Below are positions 19,615 through 30,257 of a stretch of DNA of 54,561 nucleotides, piece by piece. The notes below the pieces were generated by a model. The model worked only from the letters and a program-made list of their open reading frames with translations. It made no database searches and was not told where the DNA came from. Location: NCBI GenBank assembly GCA_945865525.1, contig CAMBDY010000014.1, positions 1-54,561 of the forward strand, read 5' to 3'. Position numbers and translations under genes: made by a program. The DNA comes from Nitrospira lenta (GTDB lineage Bacteria > Nitrospirota > Nitrospiria > Nitrospirales > Nitrospiraceae). The number at the start of each line of letters is the position of its first letter. Positions within the stretch are counted from its first letter, which is position 1.

Positions 19615-20535
19615 TCAGCTTGCTCCTGACATAAGGTAGAGAATGCTCATACGAACGGCCACGCCGTTCGCCACCTGGTCCAAGATCACCGACGACAAAC
19701 TATCCACTACCTCCGGGGCGATCTCGACGCCCCGATTGATCGGTCCTGGATGCATCACGATCACCTTGGGGTCGGCCAGCTGCACCCGCTCAGACGTCAG
19801 CCCGTAGAGCCGCGCATATTCGCGAATAGTCGGGAATAAAGCCTTCCCCTGCCGCTCCAACTGCAAACGCAACATCATGATGACCTGCACGCCACGTAGC
19901 GCCTCATCGAGATGATAATAGACGCGCACACCCAACTTCTCGATCCCGGCGGGTATCATGGTCGGAGGCCCCACCACCCGAACTTCTGCCCCCAACTTAA
20001 CCAAGGCGTGAATGTTCGAACGCGCCACCCGGCTATGAGCTACATCTCCGACGATCGCGACCTTGAGCCCTTCAAATGACATGCCCCGCTCACGAATCGT
20101 GTAAAGATCTAAAAGTCCTTGCGTCGGATGCTCATGCCATCCGTCTCCCGCATTGATCACGGAGGACTTCACTCCAAGGGCGAGGGCCTCGGCGGCACCG
20201 GCTGAGGGATGCCGCAGGACGATAATATCGGCCTGCATCGCTTCGATGTTGCGCGCAGTATCAAGCAGTGTTTCCCCTTTGACGACACTGCTCGACGAAG
20301 GGGAAAAGTTGATTACGTCGGCGCTCAGCCGTTTTGCCGCCAACTCGAACGAGGTGCGCGTCCTCGTGCTAGGCTCGAAAAATAGATTGACCACCGTGCG
20401 GCCCCTGAGCACCGGAACTTTTTTAATTTCTCGCCCGGTCACTTCCTTGAAGGAATCGGCTGTCTCCAAGATCAGCTTAATCTCGTCCACCGACAAGGGT
20501 GCTAGGCTCAAGAGGTCTTTGGATTTAAGGCTCAT
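19615..20535 (-). CDS. pyrB: Aspartate carbamoyltransferase catalytic subunit
   Basis: Condenses carbamoyl phosphate with aspartate. The carbamoyl-phosphate loop FFEPSTRTRTSFELAAKRL and the aspartate-domain segments HPTQGLLDLYTI and HPGPINRGVE are clear. I start at ATG 20535 (306 aa), which gives the standard MSLKSKDLLSLAPLS beginning; the frame is open further upstream but overlaps pyrR. It lies 13 bases after pyrR. No pyrI regulatory subunit is seen. Confidence 0.95.
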   Translation of the reverse strand: MSLKSKDLLSLAPLSVDEIKLILETADSFKEVTGREIKKVPVLRGRTVVNLFFEPSTRTRTSFELAAKRLSADVINFSPSSSSVVKGETLLDTARNIEAMQADIIVLRHPSAGAAEALALGVKSSVINAGDGWHEHPTQGLLDLYTIRERGMSFEGLKVAIVGDVAHSRVARSNIHALVKLGAEVRVVGPPTMIPAGIEKLGVRVYYHLDEALRGVQVIMMLRLQLERQGKALFPTIREYARLYGLTSERVQLADPKVIVMHPGPINRGVEIAPEVVDSLSSVILDQVANGVAVRMSILYLMSGAS

Positions 20536-20548
20536 CGTTCCCTTCACC

Positions 20549-21201
<653 letters not shown>

Positions 21202-21247
21202 GTGCACTCCTTACTCACCTCGCAGGATGAGCATTAAAGGTCACGCT

Positions 21248-21276
21248 ATCCTACCGAGGCCCAAGAGGTCTGTCAA
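21248..21276 (-). promoter_or_regulatory. Sigma-70 promoter of the pyr operon
   Basis: On the minus strand TTGACA (21276-21271), a 17-base spacer and TAGGAT (21253-21248) form a near-consensus promoter. Transcription would start near 21240 and give a leader of about 135 bases before pyrR. Confidence 0.75.
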
Positions 21277-21317
21277 GCGACAAAACAGAGTTGCACGCGC
21301 CAGACGGCTAACGGGCT

Positions 21318-22010
21318 CTAGGGACGCTTGAGCTCTTCGAGCGCAAACTGCTTGGGCAGCATCACTGGCATCACGATCCCGATGGGGTCGCCCCGTTTGA
21401 TGGTCGTCGGCTTGGTGAGTTGCAACAGAAAATTCGCCGTGAACGCATCGTAGTCTGGGAGCCATTCGTACATGTTCGGAGTACGTTTGTAGTCCTGTGT
21501 CTTAATCCCCTCCCATACAAAAAACGTTCGATCGGGATAGTGATAGAAGTGATTCGGCACGTCCTTCATCATCAAGCCTACCTGTTTGGGATAGTAGAAC
21601 CGAATCCCGCAACAAAGCTTGGGATAGCCACTGGTCAAGATCAAATCGACATAGGTCCCGGAAAAGGACTTGTAGCCCAGGATCCGCTCCTCCGGGAGAA
21701 TCGGCGGCGCTTGCCATTTCACTCCCTCGGTCGTACGGCGGATCTTACAGTCAGCCGGAGACCGAATGAGCCAGCCATACTGGCCCACTGTTCGCACCGG
21801 ACCGCAATCGTCAGGAATCACTTTATAGCCCTCGCCCGCCACCGCCCGCTGCTCATTCAACGACATTCCGGACAGCAACGGCCGATGCGGCATGAAGTCG
21901 AGCTTCAATCGCTCTGGTGCAATGGCCGTCGAATATTCGCGTTCCCAATAGATGACGATCTTCTCGCCAGGCTCCTCGCCTACGATCTGTTCTGACGTGG
22001 GGGTGCTCAT
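21318..22010 (-). CDS. Hypothetical protein, 230 aa
   Basis: I do not recognise a family. The product is soluble-looking with no signal peptide or membrane segment. It is rich in aromatic residues and proline in its middle (IRFYYPKQVGLMMKDVPNHF) and ends IVMPVMLPKQFALEELKRP. The gene lies 42 bases after the next unknown gene (22053-23834), in the same direction and probably cotranscribed with it and with proA. Good coding character and a clean start MSTPTSEQ support a real gene. Confidence 0.7.
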   Translation of the reverse strand: MSTPTSEQIVGEEPGEKIVIYWEREYSTAIAPERLKLDFMPHRPLLSGMSLNEQRAVAGEGYKVIPDDCGPVRTVGQYGWLIRSPADCKIRRTTEGVKWQAPPILPEERILGYKSFSGTYVDLILTSGYPKLCCGIRFYYPKQVGLMMKDVPNHFYHYPDRTFFVWEGIKTQDYKRTPNMYEWLPDYDAFTANFLLQLTKPTTIKRGDPIGIVMPVMLPKQFALEELKRP

Positions 22011-22052
22011 AGCGGCAACCGTAATCGATCCATGACACCGAGTGCAAGCCGA

Positions 22053-23834
22053 CTAGACCTTCTTTAGGTGAAATAACGTGAGCCCCGCCCTCAACTTCGC
22101 TTTGGGTAGGATCGTGCGATGTATCCGGAACGTGGGGAGCTGTTCGACCGGTTCCTCCCTGCAGACGTGGAGTCCCGCGAACGTGCACTGTCTGCCCAGT
22201 TGTACCGGTCCGACAACGAAGGCGTTGCCTCCGCCCCGAAGAGTTCGAGCCATCTCCTTCATCCGTTCAACCAACCTGGCCGGTTGCTCCCCTTCGCCAT
22301 ACGGTATCCAACAATAGATCAAATCATAGAGAGGAGTGGCCACTGGGTCATGCGACGCGTTCGCCGGAAGAAATCGAATACGTGAAAGCGCATCCCACCG
22401 CTGCACCTCGGCGCAGATTGTCCAAAGTTGTTGCGCTTGCTTTTGTGCCAGAGCCGCCTCATAAATGAGCACCGTATAGTCTCTCGGTCGATCGAAGAGA
22501 ACACAGGTCGCAATCACCGCGTCGCCATTATCAATGAGGACATGCTCGGCATGAGACAGGCCCCCCCCGATGTCCCGATCCTGCTCCCCAAGATCCTGCA
22601 GATAATCCGCCACAAAGGGTTGCGCCGCGTGTTCATTGATTTCAGATTCGTCTTCCGGATAGAGCAGTACCGCACCATAGGCCTCGAGAGGAGCAATTGC
22701 TGGAATCCCCCGCACAAAGACCGATCGCCAATCAACCGGACTCATAACGACTGATGCACCGGGCTGTTCCCTGCTCTCTTGCGGCAAAACCACAGGCAAG
22801 GGAGTCTGACGTGCTCGCTCCTTCAGGACAACCTGGCCTCCGACAATCTCCGCGCTCCGATCGCAGGGCAGCACGCGACGGCCTTTCGGGCTCATGTAGG
22901 AGAGCCCGGAGACATCAGATGCCAGCGTCACCTTATGGAGCAGGCCTCCATGGAGGGTCAAACAGGCCCCCGCACGCTGGTCAAAATATCGAACCGGTGT
23001 CGTCCTAGCCGGCAGCCAAGTAACTTGATTGGACCGTTCCTGATCCATAAAGAGCATGAAAGGGTTAGTCCCCTTGGGGGCCTGAGGAGTAAAGAAATTA
23101 CTGAACAAACGAAAGGCTGCTTCGGACGGATAGGCGGGAATCCCACGGTAGCACAAGGGCCTGGGGCTCTGGACCCCCTCATTCTGATCGTCGTAGAGCC
23201 CTCGAATCAGTTCAAAGACGGCAGACCCAGTTCCCGGTAAGAGCGACTTAAAGAGTTCGACAACCGGCAGAAAGTCGATCGAGGCCCAACTCATCGCCCC
23301 CATACAGGACATAAATCTGGCCCGCTCGAAATCCCCATCCTGCAACACATAAAGGGCGTCTTTCCGCTGGCGGATCGTGGCCCTGCCAGTCGGTCCAATC
23401 ACGAGATCCTCATCGCGATAGAAAAATTTCACGGCTTCGATCGGAACGCGAAGCGCCTGCGCGGCCATCGCCCGCAGATCGTCAGCCGTGAGCCGTTGCC
23501 AGCCGAACTTGCTGGCGAGATTGAGGCTGATTTCATTCACCAACCCAGCTGGTTTTAATCCAACCCATTCCCCCCAATCCAACCGGATTCTGGCGCGACG
23601 AAGAATCACCTGGCCTGCAGCATCGGCTCCCCACTCACATTCATGTAACGGATTGCCTGCCGGGTCGGTAGCCAGAAACCGGCGCCCGTCCTGGCGATAG
23701 AAGACTAGGTGACCGGTGGCCTGACGGACGACTCGCCCGCCCGCCTGTTCGAAATCCTGTGCAAAGGAACGATTCGTGAGAAACCGAAGATGGCCGGCTG
23801 TGTACAATGCAGCCAAGAGTGGATCAGCAGACAT
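22053..23834 (-). CDS. Hypothetical protein, 593 aa, possible methyltransferase-like C-terminus
   Basis: Large cytoplasmic protein without a recognised domain in its first 400 residues. The C-terminal part, about residues 450-560 (DALSRIRFLPANAS, PLYDLIYCWIPYGEGEQ, MARTLRGGGNAFVVGPVQLG), has the order expected of the second half of a class I SAM methyltransferase fold, but the glycine-rich SAM loop is not obvious, so this is only a suggestion. Its ATG directly follows the proA stop, indicating cotranscription. Confidence 0.75.
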   Translation of the reverse strand: MSADPLLAALYTAGHLRFLTNRSFAQDFEQAGGRVVRQATGHLVFYRQDGRRFLATDPAGNPLHECEWGADAAGQVILRRARIRLDWGEWVGLKPAGLVNEISLNLASKFGWQRLTADDLRAMAAQALRVPIEAVKFFYRDEDLVIGPTGRATIRQRKDALYVLQDGDFERARFMSCMGAMSWASIDFLPVVELFKSLLPGTGSAVFELIRGLYDDQNEGVQSPRPLCYRGIPAYPSEAAFRLFSNFFTPQAPKGTNPFMLFMDQERSNQVTWLPARTTPVRYFDQRAGACLTLHGGLLHKVTLASDVSGLSYMSPKGRRVLPCDRSAEIVGGQVVLKERARQTPLPVVLPQESREQPGASVVMSPVDWRSVFVRGIPAIAPLEAYGAVLLYPEDESEINEHAAQPFVADYLQDLGEQDRDIGGGLSHAEHVLIDNGDAVIATCVLFDRPRDYTVLIYEAALAQKQAQQLWTICAEVQRWDALSRIRFLPANASHDPVATPLYDLIYCWIPYGEGEQPARLVERMKEMARTLRGGGNAFVVGPVQLGRQCTFAGLHVCREEPVEQLPTFRIHRTILPKAKLRAGLTLFHLKKV

Positions 23835-25172
23835 CTACTCGCGGACTTGCCCGCTCCCCAAGACGATAAACTTGAAGCAGGTTAATTCTTCCAGCCCCAT
23901 CGGGCCCCGCGCATGAATGCGAGACGTGCTGATCCCGATTTCTGCGCCCAGCCCGAATTGGTAGCCATCATTCAGCCTAGTCGAGGCGTTCACCAACACC
24001 GCGCTGGCATCAACCTCCCGCAAGAACCGCATGGCCTTGGGATAGTCGGAGGTCACGATGGCTTCCGTGTGACGGGAGCCATACTTGGCAATATGCTCCA
24101 TCGCCTCATCGAGGTTCTTGACCACTTTGACTGCCACAATGAGCTCAAGGAATTCCTTCCCAAAATCATCGTCGCGCGCCGGCTTAGCCAAGGATGACAA
24201 CTGACAGGTCTTTGGGCAACCGCGAACCTCGACCTTGGCCTCTACCAACTTCTCCACAAAGGGCGCAAGCCAGTTCCTGGCAATGCCCTGATGTACCAAG
24301 AGAGTCTCCACCGCATTGCAGGTTGAGGGTCGCTGTACCTTGGAGTTGAAACAGACCCGCTCGGCCATGGCAGGATCGGCATCGCCATCGACATAGATGT
24401 GACAGACGCCGGCATCGTGCTTCATGACGGGGATCGTGGCATGCTCGGTGACGACCTTCATTAACGATTCACCGCCACGTGGGATAATCAAGTCGATGTA
24501 ACAGTCCTGTTTGAGCAAAAGAGGCACCAGCTCACGCTCAGGCCGCGCGACAAAAGTGATCGCCCCAGCCGGGACACCAGCTTTTTCCGCCGCGTCCGAG
24601 AGGACCGTCGCAATCGCCGTATTAGAATGGATCGCCTCGCTCCCACCACGGAGGATACAGACATTCCCAGACTTTAAACAAAGGGCAGCAGAATCCGCTG
24701 TGACGTTCGGACGGGACTCGTAAATAATGCCGATGACACCGATCGGGACTCGTACTCGCCCGACCTGCATGCCATTCGGCCTCGTCCACATCTTCGACAT
24801 AATACCGAGCGGGTCAGGGAGTGCTGCCACTTCACGCAAGCCGACCGCCATCTCAGCGATTCGCTCCTCCGTCAAACGCAGCCGCTCCGCTATCGCTTTC
24901 TTCTCCGGCGCAGTCCCAAACGCCTCCAGATCCCGCTCATTGGCCGCAAGCAATGCGTCCTTATGCGCTTCCAAGGCCTCGGCCATTGCCAGGAGAGCCC
25001 GGTTCTTTACGGCAGTTGAAAGCGTGGCGAGTCGAACCGCGGCCTGCTTGGCTCGGACGACCAATTCATTGACATATTCTGGAATAGGGATGAGGGCAAC
25101 GACCTCTTCCACGCCCGTCACGTCGATAGGTTCAACCGACGTTTCTCCCTGGTGACTTTGGTCAGATAACAT
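23835..25172 (-). CDS. proA: Gamma-glutamyl phosphate reductase
   Basis: Second enzyme of proline synthesis, NADPH-dependent aldehyde-dehydrogenase fold. Catalytic Cys in QRPSTCNAVETLLVHQG; cofactor segment GVIGIIYESRPNVTADSAALCLKSGN; C-terminal LGAEIGISTSRIHARGPMGLEELT. I start at ATG 25172 (445 aa), which has AGGAA upstream; the frame is open further upstream without a better start. This gives an N-terminal extension of about 25 residues over typical ProA. proB is not in the window. Confidence 0.94.
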   Translation of the reverse strand: MLSDQSHQGETSVEPIDVTGVEEVVALIPIPEYVNELVVRAKQAAVRLATLSTAVKNRALLAMAEALEAHKDALLAANERDLEAFGTAPEKKAIAERLRLTEERIAEMAVGLREVAALPDPLGIMSKMWTRPNGMQVGRVRVPIGVIGIIYESRPNVTADSAALCLKSGNVCILRGGSEAIHSNTAIATVLSDAAEKAGVPAGAITFVARPERELVPLLLKQDCYIDLIIPRGGESLMKVVTEHATIPVMKHDAGVCHIYVDGDADPAMAERVCFNSKVQRPSTCNAVETLLVHQGIARNWLAPFVEKLVEAKVEVRGCPKTCQLSSLAKPARDDDFGKEFLELIVAVKVVKNLDEAMEHIAKYGSRHTEAIVTSDYPKAMRFLREVDASAVLVNASTRLNDGYQFGLGAEIGISTSRIHARGPMGLEELTCFKFIVLGSGQVRE

Positions 25173-25302
25173 AAAACTTGTTCCTCGTATTGGTAAGACC
25201 TGAGCAGGATACAGCGGGAGTTTCGATTCGGTCAAGGCAGCCATTGCAAGCCGTTTTCCCTGCAATAGACGCAAGACCACGCCCACGCACACCACGCCGA
25301 GG

Positions 25303-26307
25303 CTAGAGGACTTTCTTAAAATAGTCGATCGTACGCAGGAGGGCGTCTTCAAGCGGCACTTGGGGTTCCCAGTTGAGCAGCGCGCGCGCGCGCGAAATAT
25401 CTGGCCGTCTGACTTTCGGGTCATCGGCCGGCAAGGGATGATAGCTGATCTGGCTTGATGAAAGGGTCAGCTTCAACACCAGTTTCGCAATCTCCAGCAC
25501 TGTAAGCTCGCGCGGGTTTCCAATATTCACTGGACCATGCATGCTATCCATGTCTCCCGCTGCAGCCCCCGAGACGAGAAACTTGCGATCCGTCCGCTGC
25601 TCAGGGGTCTTATCTGAATCCAGCATAAGCAAGGAAATAATGCCGCGGGCCAGATCGTCAACGTAACAAAAACTCCTGGTCTGGAGCCCGTCGCCAAACA
25701 CACTCAACGACTTTCCCTGAAGCGCCTGCACGATAAAATTGGAGACAACTCGGCCATCATGCGGGCGCATGCGTGGACCGAACGTATTAAAGATCCGCAC
25801 GATCCTGGTATCAACTCCATGGTAGCGATGAAAGGCCATAGTCATGGCTTCAGCGAACCGCTTGGCTTCATCGTAGACCCCACGAGGACTAATTGGGTTC
25901 ACATTCCCCCAGTAAGTTTCAGTTTGGGGATTGACGAGCGGATCACCATAGACCTCCGACGTACTGGCCAAAATAAACCGCGCACCCTTTGCCCGAGCCA
26001 ACCCTAGCACTTTATGCGTCCCCATGGCCCCGACCTTCATCGTCGCAATCGGGAACTCCATATAATCCTGAGGGCTGGCCGGTGACGCAAAGTGCATCAC
26101 CGCATCGAGAGGACCGTCGACATGGAGGTAATCGCAGACGTCGTATTTAATGAAGGAAAACCGCTCATGCCCGAGCAGATGAACCAGGTTGTCCATGCGC
26201 CCAGTGAGAAGATTGTCCATGCAGATCACGGAATGGCCGCCCTGCACGAGCATATCGGAGAGATGACTCCCGAGAAATCCGGCTCCGCCTGTAATGAGGA
26301 TACGCAT
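25303..26307 (-). CDS. UDP-glucuronate decarboxylase-type NAD-dependent sugar epimerase
   Basis: 334 aa short-chain dehydrogenase/epimerase. NAD-binding [10 protein letters not shown] is at the N-terminus, STSEVYGDP carries the catalytic Ser/Thr, and YDEAKR is the YxxxK motif. [18 protein letters not shown] and [10 protein letters not shown] are characteristic of UDP-xylose synthases, which convert UDP-glucuronate to UDP-xylose for surface polysaccharide. It probably belongs to an envelope pathway, although no other such genes adjoin it. It lies 130 bp upstream of proA in the same direction. Confidence 0.88.
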   Translation of the reverse strand: MRILITGGAGFLGSHLSDMLVQGGHSVICMDNLLTGRMDNLVHLLGHERFSFIKYDVCDYLHVDGPLDAVMHFASPASPQDYMEFPIATMKVGAMGTHKVLGLARAKGARFILASTSEVYGDPLVNPQTETYWGNVNPISPRGVYDEAKRFAEAMTMAFHRYHGVDTRIVRIFNTFGPRMRPHDGRVVSNFIVQALQGKSLSVFGDGLQTRSFCYVDDLARGIISLLMLDSDKTPEQRTDRKFLVSGAAAGDMDSMHGPVNIGNPRELTVLEIAKLVLKLTLSSSQISYHPLPADDPKVRRPDISRARALLNWEPQVPLEDALLRTIDYFKKVL

Positions 26308-26804
26308 ATACGGTTTTGTGTTTTACGCTTCTTTCACCGCAAATATCAATAATTTATTAAGATCAACGTCCTCGCCCTGGCTCCTCACATCGCAACGTTC
26401 GACTTAAAACATACGCTTGGGTCTGACTAAATACGATGCAGTCTTGTCATTATTGCCGAATGGCAATTCCCTCGTCCCACACCCCAAACGAATAGACGAA
26501 TCAAGAGATCGCCAACAACCCTGCAGATTACTAAGGAACCGACCAGAGAGCACAGCATGCGCGCAACCAACACCAGCGCCAGAACCGAAATCCTCGTTCC
26601 AATCTTCAATTCGTAATTTGCACAGTGCTTGTATCAAAAATACCACGGTGCCGTACCTGCAACACATCGATTACCCCAGAACAACTAATTTTACCATTTA
26701 CAATCAACAGCTTATCGTGGCACGCTTTGGCCTAATTCCTGCATGTTAATTATAGTACTCACAGTGCGGACGCTAAAAAATGGACAGTAGACGGCTGGAA
26801 TAGC
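26308..26804. other. Gene-free intergenic region
   Basis: About 500 bases between the divergent decarboxylase and lipoprotein genes contain no convincing reading frame. The stretch is more AT-rich than its surroundings and holds a small 6-4-6 inverted repeat (ATTGCC/GGCAAT, 26452-26467). Promoters of both flanking genes should be here, but I cannot place them confidently. Confidence 0.5.
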
Positions 26805-27293
26805 ATGAAGAACCTTCAATTAATATTAGCCGGCATTCTAGTTTCGGTAGCGGGCTGTCAAACCGGCCAACCGACACCAACGGCCGCCATTGACAACGGA
26901 AGCTTCATGGGCCTCTGGAACACCTATTCCCATTGCCAAGCCACCAGCGACATTGATCATCTGAACAACGATGCGGTGACCCTAACCAAGGCGGCCAAGC
27001 ACGCGCTTCGCGCGAACACGTTCATTCTCCCGCTCCCAAGTAACAGCGGAAAGCTCGTCTCGACTCCTGCGGCTAGACTTGCAGTGGATATAACGGCAAT
27101 GGCAGCAGCCTGCTCCTTGCGGGCCGGCTCCGTTGCCGTAGAGACAGGGGACTTCGACACGGCCAAGAACTTACTCAGGAGCGTCCTCAGCTACCAACCC
27201 CAATCCGAGTACGCCTACTACACGCTACGAGCGAATGCGTTGCTTTCTCAGCTTGAGGCCAACATCTTTGAGGTCACCCTCAACCTTCCCTAG
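26805..27293 (+). CDS. Small predicted lipoprotein
   Basis: 162 aa. The N-terminus MKNLQLILAGILVSVAGC is a lipoprotein signal with lipobox VAGC, so the mature protein should be anchored in the envelope. The rest is mostly helical and alanine-rich. The C-terminal half (SVAVETGDFDTAKNLLRSVLSYQP) looks like one or two TPR-like helix pairs. It stands alone on the plus strand between minus-strand genes. No known family recognised. Confidence 0.75.
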   Translation: MKNLQLILAGILVSVAGCQTGQPTPTAAIDNGSFMGLWNTYSHCQATSDIDHLNNDAVTLTKAAKHALRANTFILPLPSNSGKLVSTPAARLAVDITAMAAACSLRAGSVAVETGDFDTAKNLLRSVLSYQPQSEYAYYTLRANALLSQLEANIFEVTLNLP

Positions 27294-27330
27294 TCGATTC
27301 TCCTCTCGCTGCCCTCTCACGACATGCGCA

Positions 27331-27357
27331 TCGATGTGGACCTGCGCTCCACATTGA
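27331..27357. terminator. Possible hairpin between convergent genes
   Basis: TCGATGTGGA and TCCACATTGA pair over 10 bp (one G-T) around a 7-base loop, between the convergent lipoprotein and DUF971 genes. There is no T-run, so terminator function is uncertain. Confidence 0.35.
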
Positions 27358-27381
27358 CGCTGAACTACCCCACAAATATCC

Positions 27382-27738
27382 TCACAAGAGACGCCGGCTT
27401 CTTAGCTCAATCGGTTTGACCGGCTGACAAAGATCACATTGGCAGATCCGCCGGAGGAGGCCATAGGAGTAAATCCCCGTGTCGTGGCCATCGCTCCAAG
27501 TAAATTGCAAAGCATAGCGGCCAACCGACTGCATATCCTGCAACATAATCACGATCGGTACATCGTCCGGCTGTAAACGCCGAACTCCCGACCACTCGTC
27601 GACGCAGGCGGCGCAAGGACATTGCTGACGGAGGTACCGAACGGGATAGACGGACTTGTGTCCATCGTTCCATTCAATACCCAGCACACCCTTGTCCACC
27701 CAGGACATATCTTTCGGCTCATACAGGGTCTCGGCCAT
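27382..27738 (-). CDS. DUF971 family protein
   Basis: 118 aa, related to the N-terminal domain of gamma-butyrobetaine hydroxylase. Visible signature: LGIEWNDGHKSVYPVRYLRQQCPCAAC followed by GRYALQFTWSDGHDTGIYSYGLLR. The cysteines CPCAAC and CQCDLC suggest metal binding. Such stand-alone proteins are often found near iron-sulfur genes; the function is unknown. I prefer ATG 27738 (GGAAGG upstream) to the GTG three codons earlier. It is 39 bases after recO in the same direction. Confidence 0.85.
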   Translation of the reverse strand: MAETLYEPKDMSWVDKGVLGIEWNDGHKSVYPVRYLRQQCPCAACVDEWSGVRRLQPDDVPIVIMLQDMQSVGRYALQFTWSDGHDTGIYSYGLLRRICQCDLCQPVKPIELRSRRLL

Positions 27739-27777
27739 CCTTAACACTTCCTTCCACTGCGAACCTACTGCTCCTGC

Positions 27778-28530
27778 TCAGGAGGGATACGACAGAAAAT
27801 TCACTGGAGGCAATTGCCTACCCGCCACCACCGTAACATAACCCTCAATCGCATTTTCCACCTCATACCGGACCTGCCCGGCAGCCTTCAAACGCTCGAC
27901 CATCGAGGAGGACAACTGCAGCGCTTGATGCAGGAAGGCCAAGCTCCCTGGTGAGAGCGGCAAACAGCGGAGCGATTGACGCGCCGCACACGCCGTGCAA
28001 ACCAGGCCTCCGGACAGAGGCGAGAACTGTGGCGCGCCCACCAACCGCCCCTTACCACAGGCCGCGCAATGATCGGTCTGGGGGCGAAACCCGAGAAATC
28101 CCAGTAGCCTGATCTGAAATAACAGTGCCGTCATCGCTGGGTCATGGCTCGTGATCAATGCGCGCAAACCCTGTTCAAGGGTGTCGAAGAGCTGCGGGTC
28201 TGGATCTCCATCCGGCGTCACCGCCCCCACCACGTTGACCATCCGCGCAGCAGCTGTCATTAACGTCAAATCTTCCCGAAATTTTATGAAGGGCTCCACG
28301 AGATCGACCTGCGAGATACGGTAGAGCGAGTCACCTGACTTTTCGAACAGATTGAGATGGCAGATTGTGAGGGGCTCAAGTGAGGCGCCAAGCCGGCTCT
28401 TCATCCGGCGCGCCCCCCGCGCCACACCACGAACCTTTCCCATCTCCTTGGTATAGAACGTGACGATACGATCTGCGTCCCCCCATTTCCGGCTTTTGAG
28501 GGTGATCGCCGCCGTCTTAATCAGTGGCAT
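27778..28530 (-). CDS. recO: DNA repair protein RecO
   Basis: 250 aa. N-terminal OB fold (MPLIKTAAITLKSRKWGDADRIVTFYTKEMGKV), helical middle, and a four-cysteine zinc site (CAACGKG and CTACAARQS near residues 150-180). It loads RecA onto SSB-coated single-stranded DNA in the RecFOR pathway. The gene lies downstream of mgtE after a 180-bp spacer. Confidence 0.92.
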   Translation of the reverse strand: MPLIKTAAITLKSRKWGDADRIVTFYTKEMGKVRGVARGARRMKSRLGASLEPLTICHLNLFEKSGDSLYRISQVDLVEPFIKFREDLTLMTAAARMVNVVGAVTPDGDPDPQLFDTLEQGLRALITSHDPAMTALLFQIRLLGFLGFRPQTDHCAACGKGRLVGAPQFSPLSGGLVCTACAARQSLRCLPLSPGSLAFLHQALQLSSSMVERLKAAGQVRYEVENAIEGYVTVVAGRQLPPVNFLSYPS

Positions 28531-28675
28531 CGGAGGTACCAGCTAGGCTGGCATGAAAAGCGCGACTGGCGCGAGACGAGAGTTTGAGGGCTGAAGACCG
28601 AAGGCTGAAGGGCAACGCTTTGAAAACTTCGCCCCCCGAACTTCGAGTCGCGCGGGTCTTGCGTGGCTTGCTCAC

Positions 28676-28701
28676 ATGTCACGTTATACCTTGCACGTTT
28701 C
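28676..28701. repeat. Degenerate 7-bp tandem repeat in the recO-mgtE spacer
   Basis: ACGT-type cores occur at 28681 and 28695 with a degenerate ACAT at 28674, all in a 7-base register. The pattern matches the clearer heptamer array at 34841-34872. The rest of the 180-bp spacer shows no gene. Confidence 0.35.
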
Positions 28702-28711
28702 GCGGTTCTTG

Positions 28712-30178
28712 TTAGCGCAGATGCTCCATAAATAGCGTGGCCAGCGCGAGATAGATAGTAATACCCGTGATGTCGTTGGCCGTCGTCACAAAGGGTCCGG
28801 CCGCGACAGCAGGATCCACCCCCAGGCGCTTTAGCAAAATGGGCATGAACGTCGCCATACTGGTTGAGACCATGAAGGCTCTAATCAGCGATACCCCTAC
28901 GATCATACCCAGAAACGCTTGATGCCACAGCCAGCCAACGAGGGTGAGAATCAGGCCGCAGGCGAGCCCCATCAGGAGCCCGACCTTAATTTCCCTGATA
29001 AACACGGTCCACACATCCGTCAACGCGATCAGCCCAGTCGCCAGTCCGCGAATAATGAGCGTCGAGGATTGGAGGCCCACGTTTCCCCCCATGGCGGCGA
29101 TGACCGGAATAAAGCTGACAATGGCCACCACCTCCTGAATCGTATAGCGGAACTCCCACAAAATCGCACCGGAAAAAAGACTACCGACCAGATTCGTAAA
29201 GAGCCAGGGGAGCCGGTGCTTCGCCGAGGCCACGCTGGAAGATTTTGAAACCGAATCCTCTTCAATAGCGCCAGCCATCTTGAGCATGTCTTCGGTCGCT
29301 TCTTCCCGGATCACGTCCACGACGTCATCGACCGTGATGATGCCAACCAATTTATTGTCTTTGTCGATGACCGGAATCGCAAGCAAGTTATACCTTGCCA
29401 CCTGGCGAGCAACTTCCTCTTGGTCCATATCGACCGTCACGCTGATCACGTCATGCGTGGCGATGTTTTTCAACGGCGTCGGGGGAGGGACCGTCAACAA
29501 CTGACGCAGCGAAAGCACTCCAACTAGACGCTCATCCTGGTCAGTCACATAAATGTAGAATACCATTTCTGCATCCGTCGCCAGCTGGAGGCGGCGTATG
29601 GCATCCTGCGCCGTTGCCTCTTCGGGGAGCGCGAAGAACTCGGTAGTCATGATACCGCCGGCCGTATCCTTTGGGTACTTGAGCAGGTCGGCGACCTCCG
29701 TGGAGTCCTCCGTCCGCATCAGCGAGAGAATCTCCGTGGCGCGCTCCTCCGACAACACCCCGAGAATATAGGCCACGTCGTCAGGACCGAGGTCGTTGAT
29801 CAGTGATGCAATATCGGAGGGCACCAAGTCCGTCAGGACCTGAGTGATGCTGTCAGTGTCGAGTTCGCTCAACACCTGGCCGCGCTTCGACTCGCCTCGT
29901 ACCAACTCAAATACTTCACGTTTTTCTTTGGATGACGACAGATGCACGATTACTTTGGCCACATCGGCCTGGTGCATCCGGCCCAGCATCTTAGCGAGAT
30001 TCGTGAGTGCCCCACGCCGCAACAGCCGCTGTACCGACAACAAGACGATATCGGACTTCGTCCGGCCTTGATCAGCGGGCGGGCGCACCGCGTCGAGGAG
30101 AAGATCCTTCTCTCCCGGACGATGGCGTGGATCCACTGGAGTCGGTTCAATCATATGATCTGTCGACTGCATTACCAT
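28712..30178 (-). CDS. mgtE: Magnesium transporter MgtE
   Basis: 488 aa. N-terminal superhelical MgtE_N domain (about 45-165), two CBS domains (about 170-300; MTTEFFALPEEATAQDAIRRL and GIITVDDVVDVIREE), then five membrane helices (about 320-488) with the conserved PVIAAMGGNVGLQSSTLIIRGLA-type pore region and GPFVTTANDITGITIYL. It is a Mg2+-gated channel of the inner membrane whose cytosolic domains sense Mg2+. The gene lies between era and recO. Confidence 0.95.
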   Translation of the reverse strand: MVMQSTDHMIEPTPVDPRHRPGEKDLLLDAVRPPADQGRTKSDIVLLSVQRLLRRGALTNLAKMLGRMHQADVAKVIVHLSSSKEKREVFELVRGESKRGQVLSELDTDSITQVLTDLVPSDIASLINDLGPDDVAYILGVLSEERATEILSLMRTEDSTEVADLLKYPKDTAGGIMTTEFFALPEEATAQDAIRRLQLATDAEMVFYIYVTDQDERLVGVLSLRQLLTVPPPTPLKNIATHDVISVTVDMDQEEVARQVARYNLLAIPVIDKDNKLVGIITVDDVVDVIREEATEDMLKMAGAIEEDSVSKSSSVASAKHRLPWLFTNLVGSLFSGAILWEFRYTIQEVVAIVSFIPVIAAMGGNVGLQSSTLIIRGLATGLIALTDVWTVFIREIKVGLLMGLACGLILTLVGWLWHQAFLGMIVGVSLIRAFMVSTSMATFMPILLKRLGVDPAVAAGPFVTTANDITGITIYLALATLFMEHLR

Positions 30179-30257
30179 AGCAAACCTGGAAATCTAACCG
30201 TCGAACATCAGCACGTCTTAAGCCGAGGCATGATGACGTGATCACCCTACTGGCCAT

